DNA of 64,000 bases from Halichoerus grypus (GCF_964656455.1 NC_135715.1:80082414-80146413); one strand, 5' to 3'. Counted from the stretch's first letter, positions 26,201 to 40,400 are shown. The notes: generated by a model not told the origin, from the sequence alone. Translations and numbers: made by a program.

Positions 26201-29200
26201 ACGGCGTTCACTCCACACATGGAAATACCAAGGCTTAGAAAGGACAGAGGTTGCCCAGATGCCAGTGGATTTATGGGAGACCTGGCCTGGAAACCAGGGC
26301 ACAAATGTCTGGAGTTCCTCTTCCAGGATTTATTTCCCCCTTTGATGCTCATCGCCTCAGCACTGCTTTGTGGGGAGGACCTTTGGTAGTTTCGTGGCAC
26401 GTGAAACCAAACACTTCATCTCTTTCTACCTGGGCCAAGGCATCATTCTTCTGTTTAAATCAGGTTAAAAGCATGGCTGTGCCACACACCCAGTGCAGCA
26501 TAAATTCCAGATACCAGAGACTGATGTCTTCAGCATTGCCTGAGGGAGCACCTTAATCTTTGAACCTTTATTGTGTCCTTTGTACAGGGCATTATCTGTA
26601 CTAATTTGTTGTGGTTATAAAACAATTAGCAAAACAGCTTATATTTGCATTTCTTTTCTTTTTTTTTCTTTTTTCTTTTTTTTTTGTTGAAGATTTTATT
26701 TATTTGAGAGAGAGAGAATGAGAGATAGAGAGAGAGCATGAGAGGGGGGAGGGTCAGAGGGAGAAGCAGACTCCCCACTGAGCAGGGAGCCTGATGCGGG
26801 ACTCGATCCCGGGACTCCAGGATCATGACCTCAGCCGAAGGCAGTCGCTTAACCAACTGAGCCACCCAGGGGCCCTGCATTTATTTTCTATTCCATACCG
26901 CTCTGCCCCTTGTTTTTTCTCCTCAAAATCCATTCCTTAAAAAAAAAAAAATCTGTTGGAGAAAATAAAAAAAGCCAGCCTGGGGCTGGCTGCTCTCTTG
27001 CCTCTCTCATGTCTTTCAAGCTGCAGACCTGTCCCTGTCTCAGCCCAGCCATTTAGTGTCCTGGGGCGTCTTAGTGGGATAGCACTGTACCATCTGTCAT
27101 CTGTGTGTGAGCAGGTGGGCTGGGTGTCTGGGGAATGCCCATCCTTTCCAGAGCAGCGCCCTGGGGAAGTACCAGGCAGGGGAAGGGGAGGAAATTAAGG
27201 TCTACCGAGGGCCCAGACCATGCTCAATGCATGGGAGGTGGCACTGAGCCCAGAGGGGATGAGACCCTCTTCTATCAGTAAAGGCTGTCTCAGCGAGGAA
27301 AACTCCGTCTTGTTCTCTGAGGTTCCCAGGGATGGGAGTCACAGGGAGACAGGCTTCTGCTCATTGCAAGGAAAACAATTCTTATAAACCAAGGCATCTG
27401 AAGATGTCGGGGGCTGCCAGGAGGGGTTGAGGAGTCTGCCAAGGGGGGGCTTCAGGCCCTGGACGGATGACTGTGTGACACAGAACAGACACGCGGGAGG
27501 GCTGGCTTAGACCAGAAGTCACTGGGTGAGTCTCTGCCTCCACCAAGGCACAGCAGTCTGACCCTCCTGGGCTACAGGGAAGAGGTGCAGAATGTTGGAG
27601 CCGGAACATCTGCTCCGAGAAGCGAAGGGAGGCCCACAGTGAAGTGACCAATCAGGCTGAGAGCAGGCAGACAGCATAGACCTGTGACTTGCTACTTCAA
27701 AGGTGTGGTCTGTATGTGATGTCACTGGATAGCCAGGCAGGGGAGGGATGAGAGAGCCAGGGCCAGAGGGAGGGTCCAAGGTCCTGAAGTAGGGAACTTA
27801 CTGTGGGGAAGAATATGAAGCTGGAAAAGAATCACATCCCCCTCTACCAGGCAGACCACTGGATTTGGAATATAGGGATGGATGCGGGGGTCATGAGGGG
27901 CAGAGTGCTCCGGTCCCGTAGTCCAATGGTGCCTTTGCAGCCAGGGTGTGGATACAGGTGGTCCTGGGAGAGTTTGGGGAAGGAAAGCTGAGGGAGCTGG
28001 GCTTGTCTGGAGATGTACACACACTCACCTACTGGCCCTATCCTGTCTCGGTTCCCTTTTAAGAGTAGTTTCAGCCCTTCTGGGGCCCTCGCCTCCCCAA
28101 GGACATGGCCTTCCATGGTCCCTGCCAGACTCTCACCTCCTGAGCACCAATACAGGGCTGAAAAACTTCTGAGGGACCACAGGTGGGGTCCCCAGCTTCC
28201 CATCCCTTGCTAGAAGAAGGCAGCCATGCCCCTCACCCTCCCACTCTCTGGGAAAGCCTGGGCTTGGTCCTCCTCCACTTACCAAGGAGGAAGGAGCCAA
28301 GCATGTCCACTCTGGAGACGACAAAGCCAAAGATGCCATGGGGGCCACATTGGACCAGATGGACCCTGGCGTTCCCTTGGAAGAACTGGTCTGGACCCAG
28401 AGTGCTCACTACTTCCTGAGAACATGCAGCACAGCATTATATACCAGGGGAGGACAGGAGGTGCGGAGAGCCTTGCAATGATGGATGGCCAGAAACCCAG
28501 ACTGAGCCCTTTAGCACAGCCCCTGGTGATGCTGGGTTCAAGGATGCCCATTGTCAACCTCCATCAGGGCATGTCTCCTATCTCGCTGAAACTTGCCCAG
28601 GTGGTCTCCTATGCCCTGGGCTCCTCCTTATCTCCAGAACACACCCCTGACTCCATTCTGATCCTTGTACTGGGTCATTGTTTGCTCCTTTTCTCTCTAC
28701 TTGCAAAATCCTACTAACAGAACAACTTCTTCAGAACACTTATCTTCCTATCACCCCAGATCTGCTCTCCAGTGCCACATCAGTGATCCTCCCTCCCCTT
28801 TCAATGGCAAACAGACAGCCACCTAGAACCTTCTGGTAGGCAAACATCCAGGGTGAGCCAGACCTGCTCTGCGTCCAAGCCCTGGTCCTCTGCCCCTTGG
28901 ACCCTGATGAAACGCCGACGCCCTGAAGAAAGCCACAGCCCACATCATGGTGGCCAAGAGAGGGCTCTGCTCTCTGACCAGAGGTCTGGGCTGGGATGAG
29001 AGGCTCAGGCTCAGTTCCAGCAGGGCTCACACCATTTTTGTCACCATAGTGAGTGCGTTCATGCCCCTGGGCCTCACTTCACACTTATGCAAAGCCAAGC
29101 TGATGCTTTCTCAGCTCCCTTCTGGCATTCAAACCAGATGATTGACATTAGCATCAAAAGAAATACCACTTATTACTTCCATTCTGCCTTTTCCTCCAGC

Positions 29201-32200
29201 CTACAGAATGGAAATTCATGCAGATAGCAACAGACTAGGAAAGACTGGTTATCAAATGCACTTTTCCTTCTGCTGCCTGGTTTCTGCCATCAGAGTGCCT
29301 GGGAGGCTCTTTCTCCCTTGTCCTCAGCCGACAGAGGCTGCCCTTCCAACCCAGCCCTTCCCTGAGCTGGGCTTACCCTCTGGTCGCTGTCTCCCACCTC
29401 ACTCTTCACACTGAGGATCAGCTCCCTGCTGGAACCCCAGGCCAGGGAAAGTTGGGGGGCCCTGGCCAGACACTGGGCATCACAGAGCTCTTCTGCTGAG
29501 ACATACGCCTGGCACTGGCAGCTGTGGGAGAGGAGAATATGGGAGGTCTGGCCTGGTGGGCGTGGAGCCGCTGCCCACTCCTGACACCCCTATGCTAGTA
29601 CAGGTCCCTTCAGAAGGATATGAGGTGTCTATGCTTCCTAAGAAGTGACTGCACTTTGAATGGAGGTCCATGATGACTCATTCAAATGCACTCTCTTAGC
29701 CCCTGCTTCTGTACCAGCCTGAGCATCTCCCAAAATGGGAGCAGGGCTTGGGACAAATCCTAGTTGAGAGGCTCAGAATTTTTGTTTTGGGTGCCCTGCT
29801 GAGGCAAGAGTGAGGAGAGAGAATGTTGTTCAGCCTGGAATACTCTATTCAGCGGACCTCCCAGCACAGTGGCTCCCCAGCCCTGCCTGCTGGGGGAGAC
29901 TCTGTTCAGTCCACAAGTCAAGTGGAAGACTGGAGTGTCAGATAAAATTGGAATCCTTCTTGGCTTGGCATCTAGTCAGGGTCACTCCTAGCAGTTGGCT
30001 CAGGGACCTGGGGTGTTGAGCTCACTCTGCCTTGCTGCAGCACCTCCTCAGCTCTGGGTTGCCTGATCTGGCTGGTGTTGGCCTAGCTCCCCCTCTTGGG
30101 AAATGCTGACAGGGCAGCTTCTGGAAGGGCTTGTATTTGGCTCAGTCTCCCATCAGGGCTGGATCCTGCCCAACTCTTCTGGGCTCTCTAGGGACAGTTA
30201 GGACCAGTCAGATGATGGTGGATTCTTTTTGTTTTCAGCAGCTTTTCATTACTCACATGCCCAGTTCAGCACTGAGCTCTCCACCCACTGGGTGACAGAA
30301 GGAGGAGCAGTCATGCAGTTGGGGGGACACACACTTGCGCGTGGCAGCCAGGCGAACTTCTCCAGCCCAGCAGCGCTCTGCCACCTGTGGGAGGATATAG
30401 AAGAGTCCTGGCTCTGGCACCCCCTGCTGGCCCAGGCACTCTCAGCATCAGAGAACATTCCAGAGACATGGTGGGGCCTCTGGGGAACCAAGCTCCTCTG
30501 AGAGGTCACTTAGTCAGGGCCCTAAGACTGGGGTTAGGCTTGAGGATAGAGGGAACCCACATAAGTAATAGGAGACAAGTTTGCTGACTAGGGGAGATAG
30601 TTGGGAGGTCTAGCTTTGGGGAGACTGGATCCTTTATAATGAATGCTGAAGTTCTGTGGGTCTATGATAAGGAGAAGTGTGTCTTGCCAGGTGAGCTCTC
30701 TGAGGTCTTCTCATTTGTATAGGAGGTAATCCACCCAGCACAATGGACTGAACATTAACCAGATAGCCAACGAAAAGTGGCTGGCATGCAGAGGGACCCA
30801 AACATGCTACCTCTCCTCACTCTCCTCAAACCTTCCTTTTTTGAGGCCAAGGTGTTACCTGGGGCTGACAGTCCTCATCACTGTTGCTTTCCTCACTTTC
30901 CAGGCCCCTCTTGCTGTAGGACTCATGTCCTGCCTGGCAGATGCAGGAACCATCCGACTTCTGGAAGACCCTGTTCAGGCCCCGACACGTGCAGTGGGAG
31001 GCACCTGGGGATAGAGAAGTCCCATAGTCCATCACAGGCACCTAATACTGAGCCAGAGACATGAGTAAATTCTCTGTCCCTGTCCATAGGGAGTTTGTGA
31101 TCCTGGTGGGCAGATCAGACACCCACCTTTACCAAAGTACTGATCTTAGGAGTCTGTGGGGATTGAATGAGATCTTCTGAGTCAATGACTCTCAACCCTG
31201 ACTTTGCATTAGATTCATCTGAGAAGCTTTTAAAAAATATTGATGTTCAAGTCTTCTTTAGGCAAATTATATAGAAACCTCTGAGGTGAAGCCAGAACAT
31301 CTACTTTTTAAAAGTCCCTTGGGTGCTTTAATGTGTAGCTGTGGCTGAGAATTACTGATGTAGTTGAAAGCACTTGACACCTCATGGAATGGAAAGTGTT
31401 GTTCCTATTCTCTGTCACACAAAGCCATGTGGGGCCAGTCCTCAAGAACTGGCACAGGCCTCTGTCTCTAGACAATAGAGAGAGAGCTGCAGAGACTGAA
31501 GGCCTCTCAAGGAGCTTGAAGGATGATCTGGATTGGATGGACAGAGCCAAGAGAACAAGAATTCTCAGCTGAGAAGAAGGTGATGAGTGGGGAAAGTTCA
31601 GGTATTATTTGGGAGACTGAAGGCATCTAGGTGATTATTCTTCTGGGAGAGCCAGTTGGGGGAGAGGTAGAGATTGGGACCTTGTAGTTGACTAGGGTTC
31701 ACTGCAATTCCAGCTTGTTTGCCCCTGTTGGAACTGTCATCTGCTCAGGGAGAATAAAAAACTCATTTAAAGTTTAGCCCTTGTCTGCTTCCTGCAGATA
31801 ATCACTCACATGTATGGTGTGCACAGTAGCCAAAAGAACTCAGCAGAACTTGTTGAATGGACTGAAAGTTGACATCTTTTGCTAATGTGGTGATATTCTT
31901 TCCTCAAATGAATTTAGGGACCATTAATAAGAGAAATAATTATTTCTACTGTAGAGAAGGAAGGGAATTAATACTGAAGTGACACAGAGAACTCTCATGA
32001 GTCAGGTTCTAGATGGTGAAGCCCTCTCTAATATCCTGAACTCCAGTATATTCTTTGGCTCATCTAGACCAGCTCCCTGCTGAGACCCTGGGACTCTTCC
32101 ATATCTCATTGTCCAGAGCACTGGGCTTCCACCTGGTTCCACAGGGGAGCCTTGGGGACTTCTTGGATAAAGGAGTGACTCAATGGGAGCAGTTGTGAGA

Positions 32201-34378
32201 CCTCAACCTTTGTTTGATCTGCACTACTCTGCTTTTACATGTTTCACATTAGTTTCCTAAATGTGAAATATTTTGAAAAAGTGTTCTGTTGCCAAAGAAT
32301 ACTTTGGACAAAAGTCTGAACTCTTAGTCTGGCATCCATGACTATAGAAATAACCACAGATCTATATTAAAAGAATCATTGTTTAATATCTTCCCCCAAC
32401 CATCTCAACCCAACAAGATTTTACTCATCTTCAAGTTCCTGTTTAAATACAACCTTTTTATATGTCAGCTAATTGAACATAATAAATAATAAAAAAATAA
32501 AATAATAAAATAAATGCTTATAAAATTATTTAAAAAAATAAAGTAAATACAACCTCTCCATGGAATATTACTCAGCCATCAAAAAGAATGAAATGTTGCC
32601 ATTTGCAATGATGTGGATGGAGCTAGAGTGTATTATGCTAAGCAAAATAAGTCAGTCAGAGAAAGACAAATACCGTTATGATTTCACTCATTTGTGGAAT
32701 TTAAGAAAGAAAACAGATGAACACAGGGGAAAGAGGAAAATAAAAGAGAGGGAGGCAAACTATAAGAGACTCTTAACTATAAAGAACAAACTTTAGGGTT
32801 GATAGAGTGGAAGTGGGGGGGCTAAATGGGTGATGGGTATTAAGGGGGGCACTTGTTGTACGGAAGTGATGAATCACTAAATTCTACTCCTGAAACTAAT
32901 ATTATACTATATGTTAACCAAGTAGAATTTAAACAAAAACTTGAAGCAAACAAACAAAAATGTATATGATGTATCTATTTTACAGGGTTTTTTTTGAGAC
33001 TCTGGATAAGATGGAATCATCTGTTTAAAGCATCTAGCCTAGCTCTTGAAGTACCTGCAAGCATAGAAGGCATTAGTTCCTTTCCTCACTTTACTTTTCC
33101 AAAATTGACAAAATAGATGTCTTTCCTGACAATGGTTTTCATACATTTATCCATATCTGCTCTTTCAACCTCAGGAACTTCCCTTCAACTCACCTCGGAG
33201 TTTACTGTTCCTATTCTCTGATGTGAATTGCCCCTAGTGTATTAGAGGAACCAAGAATATTTGTGAAATTAGCTTTTCAGAAAGAAGCATAAAAATCAAG
33301 GGCAATCTAGAAATTTTGTTTTATTATGTTTTGTAATGGCTAGAAAATGTTGCTTGGATCACTGCAAATGGCATGATAAACTTTCCATTGTTTTTTGTTT
33401 TAAATAAACATGCATCAAGCCTCAAAAAAAATTTACAACCTTTCCCATAAGTCTCCCTGATCCTACAATTTCTTCCTATATTGAACCATCCAGACTTCTT
33501 TGTTTTTTTCTTGTGGCACTTGACACTTCTGCCAATTTGTTATATATTCTTTTCTTCCTTCCTATTGCACTTGTCTTCATATCTTCCATAGTGTCTTTGT
33601 GGCACTAACAATAGTTGGAGGTTAGTGTTTGTGAGCTAACCTCTAAAATAAATGAACTAAAAATCTCCCTACCTCATCCCAAAAGGGAAAGAGGCAGTTT
33701 ACAAAAGTGCATATACTTACAAGACTTTTTTCTACCTTTGGCAATGGCAGAGTACCTTATTTTAGGCCAATCTTCCTATGACATATAACTAGAAAGACCA
33801 GAAAAATATAAAAAACATCTGTTTGAAGGAGTGAAGAACTTAACTGAGGACTTACGGTGAAAAAAATCTTGGAGACAGTGGAAATCCAGAGGGGTGAGCC
33901 CCACATTTGGCACCACATTTTCCCGAAAGGTATTTACCTCTTCAAAGGTGCCATTGAGAGGCTGAAGCATAGTTTCAGGTTGTCTCATAAAGGCTAAGGG
34001 GACAAAAATTGGGCCCACCAAGAATAAGGGTCTCTGACAAACATCACAGGCTTGTAGGTTGGACCAATGAAGGGCTACACCTTAGTGTGGCTTGACTATA
34101 AGGAAACTAACTTTCTCAAAACCTGGAGCCTAGCACTGATTTTCTGAATCCCTGATGAACTGAGGTGATTTGTTCCTACTATAAACGCTTTCCAGAAAGA
34201 AAGTAATTCTTCTATGGAGGAAGGTAACAACATCCAGAATTTCAGATTTTCTCCACAATTTTCACTCACAATGTGTAGCATTCAATAAAACCAAAACAAA
34301 ACAAAACAAAATAAATAAAACAAAAACCAGGCATGCAAAAAAGCAAGAATATTTAAGAAATCAAAGGAGAGAGAGGAC

Positions 34379-34409
<31 letters not shown>

Positions 34410-37400
34410 CAAACCCAGACACTAGCTACAGGTTCTTATGAGATCCAAATATTGGAGTTTTAAGACATGACATGTACTTTAAACTGATTAGTATGTTTGA
34501 TAAATCAAAGGACAAGATCAAAGAAAAATTTCAACAGGTAATTATAAAAGACTAATATAAATTCTAGGCCTGAAAGATTCAATAGCAAAAACATCAAATA
34601 TTGATAGGTGCATTTAATAGCAGATTGTAGGGAGCTGAAGAAAAATTAAATAAAGTGGAATATAGGTCTGAAAAAACTATCTAGATTGAATCTCAGAAAG
34701 AGAAAATAAAAGATGAAAAATGCAGAAAATAGTGCAAGAGACATGTATATGGTAAAAAGAGATAACATGTAATTGGAGAGTCAAGAGGAAAGAAGAGAGT
34801 AGAGCAGAAAAAATTTTAAAAATATAATGGCTGAGAATTTCACAAACTTGATGAAGTGCACCAAACTACAGATACAAGAAGTGCTGAAGAAACTCAAAGA
34901 AGAAAAATACAAAGAAAAACTATAGGAAGAGAACTATAGTTATGTTCCCCAAAACTGAAGACAATGAGGAAATCTTAAAAGTACCAGAGAAAAAGGATAT
35001 TTACCTCCTAAGAGCAAATATAAGACTTATGTAACACTTCTCAACAAAAATAACAAAAGGCAGAGGCCATGGAAGTATCTTTGAAATGCTAAAAGAAAAC
35101 AACTATCAAGCTAGATTTCTGTGCTTAGCTAAAATATGTTTCAAGGATGAACTGAAAAAAGAAAATTTTAGATAAACAAAACACTGGAAGATGAAATTTT
35201 AAAAACCTAACAGCTTTTGCAATAACTTCAAAAATTAGTAACTTCAGGCATATCTTAGAGATATTGTGGGTTCAGTTCTAGACCACCACAATAAAACAAA
35301 TATTGCAATAAAGCAATGCAAAAAAGTAAATAAAGCAATTCAAATGGATTTTTTGGTTTCCCAGTGCATATAAAAGTTATGTTTATACTATACTGTAGTC
35401 TATTAAGTGTTAATAGCATTATGTCCAAAAAAACAATGTATACGCCTTAATTAAAAATACTTTATTGCTAAAAGATGCTAATCATAATCTGAGCTTTCGG
35501 CAAGTCATAATCACTGATCACAGATCATAACAAATATAGTATTAAAGAAGAAGTTTGAAATATTGAGAAAATTACCAAAACGTGACCCAGAGACATGAAG
35601 CGAGCAAATGCTGTTGGAAAAATGGTGCTGATAGTCTTGCTCCATGCAGGGTTGCCACAGACCTTCAATCTGTAAAAAATGCGGTATCTGCAAAGCTCAA
35701 TAAAGAGAAGCACAATAAAATAAGGTATGCCTGTACCTAGTAATGAGATGTATACAAGGGCTCTACCCAGAAATAAAAATAAAACAAAAATCTTGTAAGA
35801 GTAAAGAAGACATAAATAAAAGGAAAGCTAAGCCATGTTCAAGGACTAGAAGACTCAATATAATAAAGATTGCCATTTCTCTCTGAAAGGATTTGTTGTT
35901 TCTATGCAATCCAATAAAAATTCCAGCAAGTATCTTTGTAGATATGATCCGATTATATAGAAATCAAGGGCCACAAGAGCTAAGACAATCTTAAAAAGAA
36001 CAAAGCTGGAAAACATAGACTATTGATATTAAGGTTTATTATAAAACTACAATGATTAGGACAATGATTACTACAAGGATAGGAAAAAAGACGAATAGAC
36101 AGAATAGAGATTCATAAACAGACCCACATGTATATGGGATGTTAGGTCAATGACAAACATGAGTGATCTTTCAACAAAGGCACCATGCCAATTGGATATC
36201 TGTTTGGGAAAAATGAATTTTGACCCTAAACTCACACCCTATGCAATAAATCAACAAAACTTTTAGAAAATAAAATGGGAGAATATATTAACTGGAGTGA
36301 GAGTTCTTCTTGTAGAAGTTGAGAAGGCTAATCAGAACACAAGCCTGAAGAGAATGTTGGCTTATTCCAAAATTTGACCTAGAGGTGATCAAGGCCCATG
36401 TTATGGGCTCAGTTGTGTCCCCCCAAATTCTTATGTTGAAGTCTGAACTCCCAGTACCTCAGAGTGTGACTGTATTTGGGGATGAGGCCTTTAAAAAGGT
36501 GATTAAGTTAAAATGAGGCCATTAGGGTGACACCAATCCAATCTGACTGGTGTATTTGCAAGAGGAAATTTGGACACACAAGAGAGATACCAGGGATGCT
36601 TGCACACAGAGAAAAGGTCTTGTGAGGACACACAGAGAGGGCAGTCATCTGAAAGCAAAGGAGAGAGGCCTCAAAAGAAGGTAAATCTGCCAACACCTTA
36701 ATCTTGGACTTCTAGCCTCCAGAACTGTGAGAAAATAAAATTTTATCATTTAAGCCACCAAGTTTCTGTATTTTGTTATGCAGCCCAAGAAGAGTAATAT
36801 AGCCCCAGGGTTCTATGGGACAGAGAATGCTTGCAATAACTTCAGCCTGAAAAAAATTAAAGTAGTGTAACCTAAAGGTCATCTCACCACAAAAATTATA
36901 ATCACATGCCCATAAAAGGTGTAACTCTAATTCCCTCATAATCATTCCAAGATAAAGCAGTTAAAATATATTTCTCAATAACTAAAGCAACTGGCTGTAC
37001 TAGGTTGTTACGTACAAGCCAGTGAAATGCAATTTAGACAACACAACCATTGGGACCTGTTTCACTCAGCTCCTGATCTTTAAGTTCTGGGGCAAGGGTT
37101 GGCCACTGGATTCAGGGCTTGGTCACCTAAGAGAGAGAATGCCTTAACCAGAGATAAGAAATGATGGTAGAATCCCTGTAAACCTCAAATCACACCATTT
37201 GAAGGTGGCATGGCATGGTGGTTAAGAACAGGAATGTGGGAGTCAGCCACACTGGGTTAAAATCCTGGTTCTGCCACTAACTCTCAGACCGTGGACAAGT
37301 TATTTAAACTCTCTGCAGTTAGTTGGTGTGTTTATAAAACAGGGATGATAGTAACTGTGCCTATTTCAGAGAGTTGGTATAAGGATCACGAGGATTGATA

Positions 37401-40400
37401 TTAGGGTGGCACTTGCAACGGCAGCTGGCATACGGTAGGTGCTCTTTTCAGTGGAGATCTGGGGTCAGTCCTCATTAGGGAGCAGGGCTGGAGGGAGCCC
37501 CCACTGAGGCTAAATACGTATGATTCGAACAACTTAAATTTCCTGCTGTTGGATTATCCGGTTGGTTTCCTGCTTGCACTGTGGACCACGCACAAGTAGT
37601 TCGCAGAGCAAAAACCCCGAGGAGCCCACCTCTGAAATGAGGAGAGGGCAAGGGGATCAGCAAGGAGCCGGGGGCCACAGCCGAGTCCTGGCTTTATGCG
37701 TCCGTGCCTGATCCCGCGGCACAGATTCTAAGACGCGGGCGGGCCCGAGAAAACGGGGTGCGGCTGCCGCAGTCTTCGGGAGCAAGCAGGGCCATCAGAG
37801 CCCTCCGCCGGTCTCCGTGCCAGGTGCCGGCTCCTGCATTAGGCGAGTCATCTGGGGCAAGTCGCGGGACCTGTCCGAGCTTGTTTCCTCACATTCACTC
37901 ATCTGCTTGTTGAAGTCAAGGCACAAACGCATTTGATCCGTGCACACACACCACGCCCATACGGTGGGAGTCACGGGGTCGCCCATTTTCTCACATACTG
38001 CAGCTTTCATGAAACAACTACAATTGGTAGTAATGTGGTTTTCTGAAACCTTAACACTGTTGATCCTCAAAACTTCAGGGGACAGGAGAAATGGTGTGTT
38101 TGGAACCCAGAGCTGGAGACAAGGACGATTAGCCAGTGGCGGGGGGGGGGGCGGGGCACAAGTGGACACTCACCAGGTGGAGAGAAAGCAGAGCTCCCAC
38201 AGGGGAGGCAGGCAGCCTGGCCAGGCTGCGCACCGAAGGTGCCTGCGGGGCATGGCGAGCACTCTCCGGCTGCCCCCGCCTGGCTGCTCTTTCTAAATGT
38301 TCCCGATGGGCAGGGCCTGGGGCTGGGGGTCCCGGCTGGACAGTAGTGCCCCACCGGGCAGGGCTGGCTGTGGTAACTCTCTGTTCCTGGAGGGAAACAG
38401 AGGGGGAATTCTGAGCCATGACTCTAGCGGAGGCGCAGACAGAAATGGCAGAGTCCGAGGGAAGAATGAGCTTGCCGGTAGGATTCAGGTGGGGTAGGGA
38501 GTGGGAGGGGAGATAGCAAAGCAAATACTGTTAGGGAAGAATCTAGATTGTAAGTAGGACAGTGGAGTCTCTGTGCTTTATGGTATTTACCCTCCCCCCC
38601 CACCCCCCCAGCGACAGTCCCTTTGGCCTTCTGGGCACTGCACAACACACTTCCCGGCATACCCAGCATTGCTAACACATCCGGCAGTAGGCTGTCCTGT
38701 TTTCCAGGACAGGCTCCAACATGCTCATTGTATGATGTGATGCACAGCTGATAATTTTTAGGTCTTTTAAACCTAACATCAAGACAGGTGTGGTCCCTAC
38801 TTTCTCTGAATCTTCTTTCACCTGTGTGTCCCCCCCCCCCCCCCCCCACTGTTGGGTCTTTCTCAATCAGGTGGCTGGCCTAGCTGGGAAAAATTATAGG
38901 CCTTTTCCCCGGCACGCTCCTAGGGACTCTGTGGGTCCTCCCCACCTGCCACCTCCAACCTCCTCACTGGGCTCTGCCCAATTTCAAGGCCCCAGCCCCC
39001 ATCTCCTGCTCACACCCAGGCTTCCCAAACTCACCGTGGTGGCAGCTGAATCCAGAGGGGCAGGGCTGGCAGGCCTGGGCATCCAGGGCCCGGCTGCGGT
39101 AGGTGCCTGCTTCACAGAGGCGGCAGCGAGTCTCCTTGGAGACCCTAAGGCCAGTCCCATTCAGGGCCTCGGAGCCCCCAGGGCATGCACGTGGATGGGC
39201 GCTGCCCGGGGGGCAGTAATAGGGAAACACACAGCTGCACAGAGACACAGAGCCCCAGACTCTAGGTTCATGTTGATAGGGTCTGTGTGTGCTTTGATAA
39301 TGCTCTCAGCTCACTAGCAGGGTCCCCCGCCCCCTTCCACATGCCCCACGCTTGGGCCTTAAGCTGGCTAGGGGAGGGGCAGCTCTGATATCGTCCCCAA
39401 CAGGGGGCTATGGGCTGGCCTTATGTCTGATGAGGCCTAAGTAGGTCAAGGTGTCTTCCTGGAGGAGGCTGAGCCATGTCTAGGTGGCCGGGCCACTGGG
39501 CAGTGTCCAGGCCTGTGCTCTCTGCCCACCTCACCCTGGGCAACGGAACACGTGGGACACATCTGATCGGCTCCGGTGCGGGGACACAGTCAGGAGTTAG
39601 GGGAGTGTCAGTCCTGGACACAGGATTGAGGTTGCCAGGCGAAGTACACTGCGTCCAGTCAAATTTGAATTTTAGATAAACAAGGAGCAATTAACAATGA
39701 ATACACAATAAGTACTACCACATATTGCATGGGCCGTACTTATACTAAAACTTTGTTGTTTACCTGAAATTCATACTTAACTGGGTTTTTAGTTGCTAAA
39801 TCTGGCCACCCCACACAGAATGGCCTTGGAAACTAAAGAAGGGCATCTCGGTGGGGTTTGCTTTCTCACCCTCCCTTCCCTGGGACAGAGTCAGGGATTG
39901 GAGCCCTCGAACACCCTAGCTGGGAAGCCCAAGCAAAGGGTTTCCACTACTCGCCTCTGGGCCCTGCTGTTTTGACCTGCATCGTTTGGGACTCAGCGGC
40001 TTGACTCCTCCCCGGAGAGCCCAGAGGCTGAGACACAGGGGGAGCCCCCATACACAGACAGGGGAGGGTACTCACAGCTGCCCTGGGCCAGTGTAGATGG
40101 AGGAACCGGCAGGGCAGGCATAGCCCCCGGGGCAAAGTGGGGGGACCCCCGTCTGGGGCCCGCAGTAGGAGCCAGCCCTGCATGTGACCTCAGCCACAGC
40201 CCCTGAGAGAGACAGAGCAGACCAAGGCACCTTGGTCTTGGGGGGAATCCAGGTGGTGTGGACCCAACTGAGACCGAGTGGGCCCTGGGGCACTGGGCAA
40301 GCAGGTGGCCATACCATGCCTGCATGAAGTGCCCTGTGCTGACACGGCCTGCCTGAGCACCTGGCTTAAGCCTCAGGGGTGAGGGCACAAGGGACGGACG

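Larger units (their letters stand above)
31005..33855. other. intron E30/E31
   Basis: It holds a MER5-like element (31182-31360) and two L1 insertions (32456-32543 and 32558-32950). The rest is AT-rich with nothing recognised. Confidence 0.55.
33994..38173. other. 4.2 kb intron E29/E30, nested repeats
   Basis: From left to right: AAAAC repeats, old L1, a Tigger1-type element inside the L1, more L1, an MaLR-type LTR and MIR (37200-37442). GC-rich unique sequence follows from 37600. The intron separates the Cys-rich array from the juxtamembrane domain. Confidence 0.7.

Noticed and set aside
32560..32796. Plus-strand ORF starting [11 protein letters not shown]
   Set aside because: This is the decayed 3' end of L1 ORF2, not a host gene.
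37795..38169. 124-codon minus-strand ORF between E29 and E30
   Set aside because: E29 joins E30 in phase without it, no acceptor/donor pair fits, and the Pro-rich start is a C/G tract artefact.
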